Assembly: GCA_015039365.1 (NCBI GenBank)
Contig: WION01000168.1
Coordinates: forward strand, 50,340-114,339
Origin: Amanita rubescens
Taxonomy: Eukaryota; Basidiomycota; Agaricomycetes; Agaricales; Amanitaceae
DNA: 64,000 nucleotides
Direction of reading: 5' to 3'
Part shown: positions 12,150 to 24,421 of the stretch, in pieces
Position numbering within the stretch: position 1 is the first letter of the stretch
How the letters are laid out: every line of letters starts with the position of its first letter
Translations under genes and position numbers: made by a program
The notes under the pieces: generated by a model
Database searches by the model: none
The model's input: only the letters and a program-made list of their open reading frames with translations
Told to the model about the DNA's origin: nothing

Positions 12150-13250
12150 ACGCATGGTAAGATCACGAAACCGTCGTCTCATCCTTTTATTTATTGCCAT
12201 GACAGAGAACATCAGTACTTCAACCACGGTCAACTTATACCATACGCGAACCTCGCCAATTGGGCGAAGGGCTGCTTCAACCGTCTCCTACCAACAACGT
12301 CGTTGTATCTCGACTACCATCCTTCGCTGTTCCCATGACGAGTCAGGACAGTGGCCTGGAATCCTGCTTTCCTCGCTTCCTGATGCCGACCCTAGCACCC
12401 CCTTCGGATGCATCTTTATCAACAACCTCGCCACCATCTCCTAGGCCATGGATGACGAGCAATTCAAGCAGAAGCAGCACTATTTGGAGCACGTGATGAG
12501 CCGGAAGACGACATTCCTAGTTCCAGACTTGTCGGCATTGAAGATTCGACGCAGAGAGAGATGGGCCGATGAATGTCGAACTCGGGGATGAAGAACAGGA
12601 TAATACCTTTGGAAACGAGGACGATATCGACCCGGCCGCGTTATCATTGACCGCCGGGTCTGGAGGCGCAATATGGAGACATGGGGCATGGTTACTATAC
12701 ACCACAATGGCCGGTCGCGGTCCATGACACGGATCGAAGTCAATGTCAACGAACTTGAACGAAGTAAACGTCGGCAGGAACAGGGAGAAGTAGGAAGGTT
12801 CAGGATGTGGTGGTATCGTAGAGTCTCCGCACCTGTTTCCGTTTCCGTTGTTCTAGAGCCAACAAGAAGAGATGATGAGCCATGAAGAAGATCCGTATGC
12901 TCCTGTTTCAGCGATATGAGGAGTGGGAGGACTGCGCTTTGTCGCGCGCTGGGAGTCCTGTTACTAGTCCCACCAAGTACATTTTGTTGTCCACATTTGT
13001 GTTATGGATGCGAAGCTGCTGATCGTGATGACGCCATTGATGCAGAGCGCGTCGTTTATGGTGGGGTCAAGTGCGAGGATGGAAGGCGGTCCATGTCGGG
13101 AATGCATTGATTCTGGGGGCTCAGTGTGATAACAGGACAGAAAGTGATGGTGTTTGTGGAGCCTGAGTCCGGTACGATCTATACCAAGACGAACGGTGAC
13201 AGCATGATACGGGTCCATATCTATCTATCGAACCAGTGAGGGCCAGAACT
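12150..13250 (+). pseudogene. Degenerate exon-like sequence, family unknown
   Basis: Plus-strand pieces such as PSSHPFIYCHDREHQYFNHG (about 12170-12230), NLANWAKGCFNRLL (about 12250-12290) and DNTFGNEDDIDPAALSL (about 12600-12650) read like parts of a real protein but lie in different frames with stops between. I do not recognise the family. Beyond 12700 nothing is supported. Confidence 0.25.
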
Positions 13251-13525
13251 AATTGAAGTTTCTGATTATAATTTTTCGTTCGTTCAATATTCAGTCGAGA
13301 CATACGATCCTTGACGGTCAACAAGATCAAAGGCCGCATCTCATCCCGAATTCACCCTCCATCGTTATCCAGATAGCTCCAAGGCCTAGTATGCACCCAA
13401 AGATATGCGAGCACCTCGTGTTATTCAATAACGATTCATTAATACAAGTACAATCTTCCTGTTTCGTCACATCTCGTGAGTGTACACGTAGACTGTCGTC
13501 TACTTCACAAACGATCCTGCCCAGA

Positions 13526-15557
13526 TCAAAATTTGAACCCTCCAGTCAAACCCATAACATCATGCGGATCGACCCTCTCCCTCAACATGTGCAGCTTATC
13601 CACATTCGCGCCATACATATCTCTCAAAGGAGTGTCGAAGATGGCATAGTTAGGGTACAGTGGTGCGTGAGCAATCTCCTGACCGTCTTCGATCGCAACA
13701 GCGAGGATGCACTCAGCACTCTGGCGAATGGCGTCGTAAAAGGAATCGTCGTACGCTGCGTCCAGCCACGAAAAAATGATACTGAGAGGGAGGTAGACAT
13801 GGTCACGAGTTGGAGGGTAAGCCGTTGGTGTAGTGTTGTGACTGAGGATGGAGGGCAGGAATGGCTCAACAGCATACATCACAGACCCACCCTTGTCAGA
13901 TAGAGCTTGGCCCCAGAACTTATAAAAGAATTGTTACCAAAACGCTACGCTTCAATAGGATAAGGACGTACGCTCGTCTCGTTTTGGATCGCAGCCATGA
14001 CCTTTGGGGAGTTTCTCAGCAGTGGAACAGTGTGGGATACCCCACTAAGAGTCATGATTTAATCACAATTGAATATAAAGGTGAACAAAGCTCACCGATA
14101 ACCAGTGAGAAAATTGAGGCTGTTAGAATTAATAAAATTGGCAAAGCTCCTGGTATGGACATCGCACGCCACTTCGGGAATGTCGAAAAACTCAGTAAAG
14201 ACTCCTGATGGCGGGCTGGGTCCATCATAGTACAATGCTGGCGTGTTGAGGGTCTAGGAGGATGGCAACGTTAATCTACATGTCAATGACCGGGAGGATT
14301 TAAACACTATACTGAGCCGTTGACGAAGCTGAATGCAGACACAACATTTGCCTTGGTATCCTTGTTGTTAGCACTGAACTTGACGACAGCAGCTATCACA
14401 TCCGGCACCGAAGATGGGGAGTAGCTAATTGTACCGGCCTAAAATAGTATCGCATCAATATCCCACTCCTCTTTAAGCTGATGCCAGAAATAAATACAAA
14501 GACCGCAGGTTGCTGTAGTGCCTTCAACGTGAAACAAGTAACCACTCCCTAGCATCAGATTAGTAGCTAGTTTCATCTCAGTGTTTCGGCGTCTCACGAA
14601 GTTGTTCAGACCACCCTAAGCAAACGTGAACACGAGGTTAGTCGACGAAAGGAAAAGAGAGAAAAATCACCTTGAGTCCAAAGAAGAGTTCAGAATCCGA
14701 TTCTTCTGTCACTTCGATCATTTTCCCATCCGGCTTCACCAGCTCATAAGCAACAATGTTATCAATTGCGAGTCCAACCCGATTTGTTTGCCAGGCATAT
14801 CCTTTGAGAGTAACATTGAGATTAAATGGGATGACAATGTCAGGATACGTTCTACTCACCACCTCCGAGCAGCAATCCTCCAACACCTATTCCAGATATT
14901 CTACCGCCAGTGATGCTGCGGTTGTAGGGCTCCAAAGCATCATAAACATCTTCAAAACGAAGGCCAGGTCCAATTTTCACCATTTCTGTCGAAGAGTCGT
15001 ATATAACTTCATTGAAACGGGTCATGGAAATTTGAATGCCAGGAGTGGATGAGAATCCAAGGTTCGTGCTGTGACCCCCGCTCTTAACCTATACAACACA
15101 GTTAATTTGCTCCTGGCCGTTGAAGAGAACGCATTCGAAACTCACGGCGAAAGGGGTACGGGATTCGCCTAGTATTTGTAGCTGTATCATGACCGTCAGC
15201 ATGACACTCGACGAGAACAGTGACAGGGTTTACAATCACTCCTACGTCCTGTACACACCCGGGTTCAACCGTGCAAGCTGATCGTTGCGAGCTAGAGGAA
15301 AACCAGTGAGATATATCATTTTCGTAGTTTTTGCTTCCTGGGATAAGGGAGTGAGGAACTGGGCGCTGGAGAACTGACGAATACCCACCGGGATAGAAAA
15401 CCTCGCTTTTGGATGAAATTGCAGCAGATATAGCTTCACATACTTGTTTGCAGTCGTTAGAATTGTGCTTGACATTGGATGGATTACCGAAGACGAGGGG
15501 TAAAAGAGCCGGAACAAGGTATAAGCTTGCTAACATCCCTGTGGATTTAGACGGCAT
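13526..15557 (-). CDS. Secreted FAD-linked oxidase, BBE-like (FAD_binding_4)
   Basis: Likely a secreted flavin-dependent oxidase; substrate unknown. Exon 1 starts at 15557 (MPSKSTGMLASLYLVPALLP, a signal peptide). Following exons, joined at GT..AG sites, give LQILGESRTPFA, VKSGGHSTNLGFSSTPGI (the FAD-binding PCMH segment), EVIYDSSTEMVKIGPGL, GGRISGIGVGGLLLGGG then YAWQTNRVGLAIDNIV, and ELVKPDGKMIEV...DSELFFGLKGG. The last exon ends YAIFDTPLRDMYGANVDKL and RERVDPHDVMGLTGGFKF, the C-terminus typical of basidiomycete members of this family. Example introns: after VGVI near 15240, after TPFA near 15146, after GGG near 14864, and after LK near 14672. I count about nine introns. The join near 14480-14530 is weak (donor GTCTTT), so one exon border may be wrong; otherwise no inactivating change is seen. 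Confidence 0.8.
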
Positions 15558-15915
15558 CCGAGCTGTACCGCTTTATACCTCTCATAAACCGTACCTTAAT
15601 TCCGCTTATATGCGTGCATTGGCAGCGACCATCCAAAATTAGTGACTTCGAAAGATGATGCGTGAACGACGGAGCATGCGTGAAGTACACGATGCTGAAT
15701 TGCTGATGTGATCGGCTGTAGATGTCTCCAGATTTCAGCACTAGAAAGTAATCCATAACTCACCCGAAAGGATGAAAGCAGCCAAATCAGACTTTTCATC
15801 TTCGCAACTAGAGAGGGTCTTGGACTTCGTTTGGCGAAACCGAGGTCACCCTAGATCAAAGTCATTTGGCCATCAGCTACTGCGCGGCCATCTGTCAAGT
15901 TATCATAACTGAAGC

Positions 15916-16115
15916 TTATCCCTGGGAATGCTCGCTGTCAACGATCCTCAACTGAGGTGGCGGCGGGGATGTGGAACCAAAATCCTCCGCGAGGTGCTTC
16001 TTGATGTCCTGATCCGCTTCCACAATCGATTCCTCGACGTCACGCAAATGTAGTACGGAACGCGAATATTCTGACGCCAAAATCGTCTCACGAATCGCGA
16101 GCTCCGGTCTACTAG
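15916..16115 (-). CDS. Possible terminal exon, helical acidic tail, unknown family
   Basis: Minus-strand frame ending at the stop 15918-15916 encodes ELAIRETILASEYSRSVLHL, DVEESIVEADQDIKKHL and FGSTSPPPPQLRIVDSEHSQ. The charged helical stretch and the proline-rich tail look like the C-terminal exon of a real protein, but no upstream exon is evident. It lies downstream in the opposite direction from the Helitron remnant. Low confidence. Confidence 0.25.
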
Positions 16116-16856
16116 TACTTGTGATGAAGAACTTGATGGGTAGTCGCAGATAAATGCATCCATCACGCTCGAGGACTATGGTCGATGAAGGATGTGTAAT
16201 GATCGAGCAAGGCGACGATGTTCTGGTTCTGGAGACTCACGATGTGCGCAATAACTCCCAGCCAAGATAAATCGCACAAGATCCAATTAACTTAAAACAA
16301 GCCTTTCCCAGAGCGGAACTTCTTAATAGGCACTTCCTATCTCACTGGCACCACTCGTAACTCGTAAAGCGGACCGGACGTGACCGTGCCTTGCCTCGTT
16401 CAGGGAAATATAGACGGCTGGTTGCATCGATAAAAAGCACTCCGTGGACAGTGATCCTTTAGTTCCGTGAATTACCTTGCTTGCAAGGTTTATTCGTTGT
16501 GAATTTAGAGGTCTAAACACATCCAAATACCCCGGCTTCCACCGAGCTGGCAGCCGGTCCCTCTGATTACGTGCGCTGCTTAGCTCCTCGGCTATACGTG
16601 ATCATCCAGATCGTGGTGCTCCACCCGCCGCTACCCATGTATTCTCTCTTCGTCCGCGATAACTTGTCCTGTTCGCTTTCAGTGTAGGAGACCCATATCG
16701 TAGGGAGCTCCCAATTCAATTGATAGAAATTTCATGGATCGTTCTGGACCTTACCGTCGGCGCCACGTGTGGTCGTCTCCATATTTTGTCCCACCCAACG
16801 TTCTCCTCTTCTCTCGTCGCCCTTTTGCTCGCAATCTGATAATTTTTTAGGAGGCA

Positions 16857-18640
16857 TGTCCAGCCACGCTGATTCCCATACTCCTTCGCGCGAAGAGTCA
16901 TACAACCGTCTATCGGCAATGTCTCTGAATTCCCTTCGCCACTATGCCTCCCACTTCCTCGGCCTGCCGTCCACAGATTGCCAAACCAAGCATGATCTTG
17001 TTCTGTGGTTTCTCCAGAACTCGTCTCAGCACATTTTAAACCTGATCTTGTCGTTTGCGGAATCAAGAGACGTTCGGGATGATCGTACCCGCCGAAAACG
17101 TGTTCGTGAGCCTGTCGACGATGACGATTCGGAGAGGGATGTCGTACGAGTTAGACATGAGCACCAGCCTCCCAATCCGTCCGTGTTCCTTGAGCTTCCG
17201 TCAGATGCGGAAATCAAGACCCTGCTACCGTGCTTTCTACGAATCCACTTCCAATGCGCGTCTTTCCTCTGGCGTTTGTGGTGTATGTGGACGACAGGCC
17301 TTTTAGTATTTACGACTCGGATCAATTGCAATGGTTTTCGCTGCTGCGGATCCCCAACAGACGTCGTTTGGTTCCCTCCGTTCCTCACCCCGCTCATCGC
17401 TTGTTCTATGATCTGCTTCTCGAACCGTCTGCCACTCAAATGAGGCCTGAGGGGTTTTTTGTGCAAAGTTGTCGTCACTGTGTCGGTGATTTGAAATTGG
17501 GCGATTGTAACCTTCCGCTTAGGAGGTCCTTGGCTAACAACCTCTGGATCGGGGTGGTTCCCGATGTGTTGAAACGTTTGAGCCTGCCAGAACAGTTACT
17601 CGTTGCTCTTGTCTATCCTAGAGTCTTCGTATTCAAATTATTTTCAAGACGTTTGAACAATCGTTATCTTGGAGGTGACAATCCTACCCTTCAACGTGCC
17701 ATGCGTGGTAACGTCTGTAGCTATGACCTTGATACCCCGGGCATCGCCGACATGATCCAAGGCAACTTGATGCCTCGTCGTCCTTCAGTTCTTGCCTCTG
17801 TGATTCAAATCACGTTGTTCGGCCAGCGTCATTTGCCGGAGAACTGGATGCATAACCTCTTTCGCATTCAGTGCCACTATATTTGGGAAGCTCTAGTTTG
17901 GTGAAAGGCAAACAATCTGTTTTACAGAGATATTGTCATCTCTTCAGACAACTTGGACTCCCTTCCCGCCGATGGCGTCCCATCAGAATTAATGATTATT
18001 GCTCGTCAAGTGGACAATCTGGACATTGTACGTGAGCAGAATGATTCTTATGTACCAGATGAGGATGATGATCCTGGTAATATCCTTTCCTGCTCATCTG
18101 TTTTCTTGTTCTCATCGTTGCACAGAGCATGTTGACAGCCTCCCTGACATCCCTTCTGACTATGACTCGGACCATGATGATGATCCTCCCGATTCCTGTA
18201 TGGCAAGCCTCCCTTCCCTCAATCATCTATTTTCAATAACCCCCGCTCCAGTGCATCCAGAAGTCTTTCCTATTCAGATATCGGGTGCAATCGATACAGA
18301 TCTGACATCTATATCTGCTTCTGAGCTCTTGCGGAATGGTCTATCCAACATGTGCTCTAATTCACGAGAACCCCCCTATGCAGTCCGGCACGGAATGCGG
18401 CCGGTCTCAGACTTTCCCAGTCGCGAACAGGAACTCGATGCTCGCCGTCCGTTACCCCTCATCATTTGTTCGAGAGAGCGTTTCCTTGCCTGTTCCCGTA
18501 CGGAGATGGGGGGTTTGGAATCTCGATGGTGCCTCCATTATCATGTTGTTGTTTACCGTTTACGATGAAGTCCTGGTCGAAAGTCAAACACGGGGTTCTC
18601 TTCACGTACATGTCTTGAGTTGCGATCCAAGCTAAAGCTT
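16857..18640 (+). pseudogene. Helitron-associated DUF6570-type protein, truncated
   Basis: Helitrons are rolling-circle DNA transposons; in fungi the large ORF carries a DUF6570 segment before the Helitron-like Rep and a PIF1-type helicase. Visible: N-terminal MSLNSLRHYASHFLGLPSTD (about 16920), a long segment 17430-17904 with ANNLWIGVVPDVLKRLSLPE, ARGLF-like KLFSRRLNNRYLGG, MRGNVCSYDLDTPGIADMIQ and ALVWL(K)ANNLFYRDIVIS, then PADGVPSELMII (17965), and PEVFPIQISGAIDTD (18260). The start of the Rep-side region (GLESRW / RRWGVWNLDG) is split between frames near 18470-18560. The TGA at 17902 (TGGTGAAAG) also breaks the frame. No Rep HUH motif, no helicase and no CTRR hairpin end are present, so this is a 5' fragment. 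Confidence 0.75.
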
Positions 18641-18885
18641 AGTGTATAAACTTCATTGTAATTATTGTCCTGAAAGGAAGAGAGGCTCGTAATTAAAGGC
18701 AAGCAAGGTTGCTGCCGACGCAGGCGGCGCTCCCGAGTATTCTTATGTCGTATGTCATTCTGAGGCCAAACGTGGTAACTTACCCGCGTAACACGGCCAA
18801 ATATATCCGGCCCGGGAGTCATCGACCCAAACTTCACTTCAGCTAGATATTCAAACACCTTCTCTGCCATTTTCGAGCCTCTGTC

Positions 18886-19280
18886 AACCGCTATCAACAG
18901 GCGCTAGGGCTGTGAACTGCGGTAATTTGGCTCCACCACTTCCACCACTACCACCGCTTCGTAAGTCATGTCTCTGGCCCTTTCTATCTGTTTATTCACC
19001 CATGCTGATCTATGTAGTCCGCCGAACGACTTTTCAGCGCAAAAAACCCACGTTCTGGAGTGACAGTACCATCGTATCTGCCGCTCTACCTTTATTGCTC
19101 CAGGACTTGCCTTCAATTGACTTACTTACGCACGGCCTCGACGCTTTTAGCGTGGAGAACCGAGTATCTTCATCGTCGTCCAGCCAGATATCACGTTTCA
19201 ATTGACTCTTACGAAGCGGAACAAATTGCTTTTTGCACTCGTCAGCAAGTTCTAACCACGACATTACCATACCTAACTAT
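18886..19280. repeat. Segmental duplication copy 2 (partner 11690-12110)
   Basis: See copy 1 for shared blocks. This copy carries small deletions relative to 11690-12110 (about 25 bp shorter overall). Frames are broken here too. The next 450 bp (19280-19730) hold nothing I can support. Confidence 0.7.
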
Positions 19281-19773
19281 ACCCATAGTACCCATTCAAT
19301 CCACCCCGGATGCCGTGCCTCACCCAACTATGGGTGTTATTACATTGCCTGCAGCTGTAGGCCAGAATTGTGCTATGTATGTGCAACAAGGAGCAAGGCA
19401 GGCCGAGCTGTACGTACGTGTTCGAAAACCATGTCAGAGCTCGAGTGGAGCAGTTAAGAGTTGGGCGCAGAGAGAAGTGTACGATGCATGAGCGGCGCAA
19501 TAGGAATGGAACGGGGCGGTGCCGCCGGTGCGAGGAATGGCCGATTTTCCTCAAGATTTGCCGATAGGCGTTGTGCATTCAATCGACTGTAAGTAAATTT
19601 ACAATTATTCTGAGGAATGGAATGGAAGGGATGATGCGAACTTCGAAGGCTGCCACGACATATCAATATAACTTCAAGTAAAGAAGCATGTCATCAAAAG
19701 CCAACACTAACGACTTTCGTAAGCGTACGGCCAGAAATTCGTACGGCTTTTCCGTCCAGGGAGGTATTGTCTA

Positions 19774-19989
19774 TCAGGTGTGCGTGATGAGGGGGCAAAA
19801 AATGGGAAAGCAATAGATTAAGCAATAAGAAAACTTAATGTACCTACTAGCTCGCATGTATTTCTTTCTACAATAGAGTGTTCCACGCATACGAGCGCGT
19901 ATATAGGAGGCCTGGCGCTTTGTACAGAACCAGAGCAACAATGCTGTTATGAACAACCACGCAAAGACACGTCCGATGACGCTGCCCAC
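19774..19989 (-). pseudogene. Remnant transmembrane exon of the tandem membrane-protein family
   Basis: The minus-strand frame encodes GSVIGRVFAWLFITALLLWF followed by CTKRQAS, which resembles the membrane segment plus positively charged stop-transfer sequence of the intact genes upstream (IGCAFGGVLILALLLFWLY then TKRGAS). Similar stretches, further decayed, follow the other two copies near 22500-22590 and 25850-25940. This suggests that the duplicated unit included a second, older family member. Confidence 0.5.
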
Positions 19990-20062
19990 TGGTATTAGAT
20001 AAATGAACAGAAAATTTTAAACCTTACCGATTCAGACACATTGGTATATTCATAAATGCTGC

Positions 20063-21400
20063 TCAAAGCTCGGGGAGATCAGCATAGTATTGCCCAATTT
20101 GATTCCAATGATGTTCCGTGTTGGGAAGCAGCCCGCGCGGGCCCTCGTATCTGAACCGTGGGATTGTAGAGGATGTAGGAATATCGTCGGGATTCTACAG
20201 TATTCATATCAGTATCTCAAGTCAAATAGCGGCAATGAATGCTTGCATAGGTTTGTTGAAGACCATTGGTCGATGGAGGAGGTGGGGGAACAGGTGTAAG
20301 CCCAGTCGATGAAGGCGGATCCGTAATTTTATGTTCACTCGTCTGAGGCGGCGTTCTAGGCGGGGAAGTCGTGCACTTCCTGTATAGCCAGAACAACAAA
20401 CCTAAGATTAACGCCCCTCCAATGGCACACCCGATTGCGCCGCCTGCGATCACGCCAGCTTTAGCTTTAGATAAACGAACAGAGGGGGAGTTTGATTCAG
20501 ACAATGCTGGTGTTGATGTTGAGGCCAACGTCGACGTCAATGAGGTCGATGCCGATGTCGAGGTAAAAGACGCAGAAGCCGTCGAACTAGATCCAACTAT
20601 ACAAGATAATTGATGAATCACGGAGCCTGTGCCTCAGTTCTCGTGAGACGCACCGGCCAGGTTAGACGCCGCGACAGGGTCAAAATCATCTCCGGTTTTC
20701 TAAAATTCATTTGTCGATTACTCGTTGGAAGCAGACAGAATCGACATCCACACGCACCGTCAGATTCATATAAGCCCAGCTTGGCACTCTAGTATTTGAA
20801 GGGATGTGACCGGGATACCTAGAGATTTCCTTCAATAATGTTGTGTTGCACTGACAATAGATCTCACCGCATCAAATATGTTTGGTTGCAATATTGTGAG
20901 TAAGTTTGCCATCTGATAATCGGTCAAGTCCACAATCCGTCACGATAAATCAAACATACGTGATCCAGGACCCATTCTGACAAATAGCACACGCCGAGAG
21001 CAAGGAGTACCAGACCGTATTGCAGGAGCACGTGGCGTTGAGGAAGTTTTCTTGGAACTCGTATGAATCTCCCGGGACTGAAAGAGGGACGATAGTATAC
21101 ACTGGACGAACCACCATTAGCTCAACTAGCTTGAAATAGATATGGTTATCAGAAAGGGGTCTTACTCAGTCCGAGGCACTGGTACATTAAAGCGTCTGCA
21201 ACGTAACATGGGCTCTGACCCATCGAGTTGAATGTCTACTCCAGTCGATTTTGAGCCAGCAGGGATGCAAAGCACGCGCTTACCCAGTTGTAATGGCCAT
21301 TCGTGCACTTTGGTGTATGACTTGAAATTGAGCCCTGAGTACTGACGCTGACAGGGGACACTACTAGAACTTGAAGCCACTGAAAGACATAAGGTATCAT
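20063..21400 (-). CDS. Single-pass membrane protein, tandem copy A
   Basis: Function unknown; family layout suggests a cell-surface protein. Exon 1 (21400-21284) encodes the 39-residue signal segment MIPYVFQWLQVLVVSPVSVS to NYNW-type HYNW before GTAAGC. The next exons give a cysteine-bearing ectodomain: LTQ-type segment, then LMVVRPVYTIVPLSVPGDSY, ATCSCNTVWYSLLSACAICQ, then CQCNTTLLKEISRYPG and a VPSWAY motif. The large exon (about 20600-20260) encodes a Ser/Thr-rich stalk, AGGAIGCAIGGALILGLLFW as membrane helix, then RKCTTSPPRTPPQTSEHK. The last exon ends PRFRYEGPRGLLPNTEHHW and ADLPEL, stop at 20063. Introns are short with GT..AG ends. No inactivating change found. Two more copies follow in tandem. 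Confidence 0.7.
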
Positions 21401-21774
21401 GGATCTACGGAGTGTAGGAAGGAGAGGATGCCCAGAGTGTGAGTAAAGGCTGTGCGTTTATGTTGTTCGAACGTATAAGGAAAGGAAACATGCCAAGTGC
21501 AAGTTGCTGGATGTGCACAGCCATCAACGCATCAGGATTGGAGGGGGCGATGCGGGGAATGACTCTGGTAAATCTAAGAGAGCCGAGGCACGAGGTGGTG
21601 CGTAGAATGTAGTACGTGACCGACCCCAGCCTCTCACTCTCATGACGCGCCATTAGAGCTGCTCGGTTGCGTTACAGCAGCTTCCGCACCTTTTCGCGCT
21701 CGAGAATCAGCATGACGTGCTACTACACGCAGCACAAATACTAACCTCCCTCCAACAAGTAAAATGGATGACCA

Positions 21775-21925
21775 TCAAACCCCGTAATCGCACAGCGGTC
21801 CAACATACCCTTTAATCACACGATGGCCAACATACCCCTGTAATCGCACAGCGGTCCATACCCCATAATCACACGACGGTCCAACATACCCTGTAATCAT
21901 GCTGCGGTCAATACCCCGTAAATGT
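21775..21925. repeat. Short tandem repeat, about 30-bp unit, about five copies
   Basis: Units of the type CCAACATACCC(T)GTAATC followed by (G/A)CACA(G/C)(C/G)GGT recur at about 21783, 21813, 21845, 21877 and 21905 with small length differences. The frame translates as GYVGPSCDYGVW-like repeats on minus; I treat this as repeat-driven. Confidence 0.65.
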
Positions 21926-22693
21926 AATCGTACTCCTTCCTCGTCAGGGGAACAGCTCGCTTTGCCGACCCCCAGCGTTTCGGGCTGGGAGTCCTCCTGG
22001 GGCTTCGCCCATCTGTTTTGACTCAAGGACCACTCAAGTAAAGCTAGTCTATCCCGTGAATGATCCTTCCCCCAAAACATTTGAGCATTGAAACGCGTAG
22101 ATTGGACTCGTGCCGATTTTCCGAAACTGCTCGCTGCGCATTACTTAACCGGCTGTAGAATTACACGGTTTCCGCTATTGCCTCACATATGCCGAACGAC
22201 GTACGGTACTTATATCTGTTCAACGCTAACCTTAGTTTAGCTGCTCCATATAAATACATGGTGTCGTTTTCACGATATTGACAAGGACGAAACTGAGTCC
22301 AAAGTGCGTTCAATTTATATGACTTCCGTAAGCGTCCGGCCAGGAGTTCGCACTACGGCTTTTCCCTCCGGTTCCGTCCGACGAAGTACGATGAACGTGT
22401 AGTAAGAAATAGGAAAGTCGTACTCCAAGCTGGTTCTTTCTAGTGGGGCTCCAGATACAAGAGATTGAGCGATAAGAAAGCTTACATAATGTACCTACTA
22501 GAGTTTCTGTTTCCACGTATATGAGCTCGTATATAGGAGGCCTGGCATTTTGTACAAAACCAGAGCAACAACGCTGTTGTGAACATCCGATGACACTGCC
22601 CGCAACCGGACCAGTGCTGAATTTAGATAAATGGACAGAAATACTATTTAAATCTCACCGATTCGGATATGTCGGTATACTCATAAATGCTGT

Positions 22694-24044
22694 TCAAAGT
22701 TCGGGGATATCAGCATAGTATTGTCCAACTTGACCCCAATGATGTTCCGTGTTGGGAAGCAGTCCCCGCGGGCCCTCTTTTCTGAACCGCGGGATTGTAG
22801 AAGATGTAGGGATATCATCGGGATCCTACGGTATTTATATCAGCATCGCAAATCAAGTGGATACATATGTTTTTTGAAGTGCAACCTGATGCACTTGCTG
22901 CACAGGGGTCGGAGAGTCGGTCAACGGAGGAGGTGAGAGTATAGCTGAAGTATCAGTCCATGAAGGAGAAGGAGGCGATGGAGCAGCTAGAGTGCTGGGC
23001 CAGGAAGCCCTGAGCTTCTTGTAAAGCCACAACAACAACGCTAAGATTAACGCCCCTCCAAAGGCACATCCGATGGCCCCGCCTGCGATCGCACCAGCGT
23101 CGGTTTTAGGTGAATGAGAAGAGAGAGAGTTCGGTATAGACGATGCTGATGCTGATGTTAAGGCCGACGTCGACGTCAATGAGGTCGATACCGGTGTCGA
23201 GGAAAAAGATCTAGACGCAGAAACCGTCGAACTAGATCCAACTATACAAAAAAATTTATGAATCACGGTGACTGGGCTTCAGTTCTCGCGAGACGCACCG
23301 GCCACGCTAGACGCCACATCAAAGTTAAAAGCATCGTTGGCTTCCTAAAATTCATATGTTGATTCCTCGTTGGAAGCGGACAGAATCGTCATTCACCACC
23401 GTCACATCCAGATAAGCCCAGCTTGGCACAATAGTATTTGATGGGATAGGATCGGGATACCTAGAGATTTCCTTTAATAGTGTTGTATTCCACCAACAAT
23501 TCATCTCACTTCGTCAAATATGTTTGGGTGCAATTTTGTGAGTACATTGGCCATCTGATAAAGAGTCGGTCAAGTTCACAATCCGTCACTACAAATCGAA
23601 CGAACGAACGTGAAAATGAACCCATTCTGACAAATAGCACACGCCGAGATTAAGGAGTACCAGACCGTATTGCAATAGCACGAGTTGTTGGAGAAGGGTG
23701 GAGTGAATATGTATACATTGCCGAACGGGAGAGAGGCGAAATTATATGCTGGACGAACCACTGTTAGCCCAACTGACTCGAGATAGATATGGTTATCGGA
23801 GGAATGTCCTACTTTGTCCGGTGCATTGCTCAATTAAAGTGTTGGCAACGTAACATGGGCTCTGACCCATCGAGTTGAATGTCTACTCCGGTCGGTTTTG
23901 GGCCAGCAGGGATGCAAAGCGCGTGCTCACCCAGTTGTATTGGTCAGTCGTGCAGTTTGGTGTATTACTTGAAATTGAATCCTGAACAGCATTGACAGGA
24001 GCCACCACTAGAGCTTGAAGCCACTGAAAGACATAAAGTATCAC
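22694..24044 (-). CDS. Single-pass membrane protein, tandem copy B (start codon changed)
   Basis: Paralogue of copies A and C. The ectodomain exon reads LTVVRPAYNFASLPFGNVYI, then CYCNTVWYSLISACAICQNG. The stalk/TM exon has Ser/Thr-rich repeats, AGGAIGCAFGGALILALLLW and LYKKLRAS. The last exon ends GPRGLLPNTEHHWGQVGQYY then ADIPEL, stop at 22694. The ATG used in copies A and C is GTG here (24044-24042); the signal-peptide codons after it are intact (ILYVFQWLQALVVAPVNAV). Translation could start instead from an in-frame ATG at 24188, adding 48 residues before a now internal hydrophobic segment. Either a start shift or a silent copy. Tail near 22590-22310 holds the decayed second membrane exon. 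Confidence 0.6.
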
Positions 24045-24421
24045 GGATCTACGGAGTGCAGGAAAGAGAGCATGTCCGAAGGATAGGTGAGCGTGGGTAG
24101 ACCTATTCTCCAGTGTGAGGTTTATGTTATTCGAACGTATAAAAGGAACTGGCATGTCCGAAAACCCAGATTTGTGGTACCTGTTCAACTGGGCAGCGGC
24201 GAGTTAGCAAATAGCGCTGATTAAAATCAAGAAATTGGCAAGACGCGATAAGTGGGAGCCTAGTTCAAATAATAACACTTGTTGGATGCGTTTCGACCGA
24301 TACATAAGGTATCGATGTGACCGTAAGGCCATCACAGCCATCAACGCATCAGGTTTTTGTTAGTAAAGCGAAACATGAAATTACCGTAGCAGTCGGGTTT
24401 CAGTGACATGCTAGTGACGCT

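Noticed and set aside
21775..22080. Minus-strand frame with GYVGP repeats as a possible surface protein
   Set aside because: The repeats come from a short tandem DNA array, and the flanks are not coding-like.
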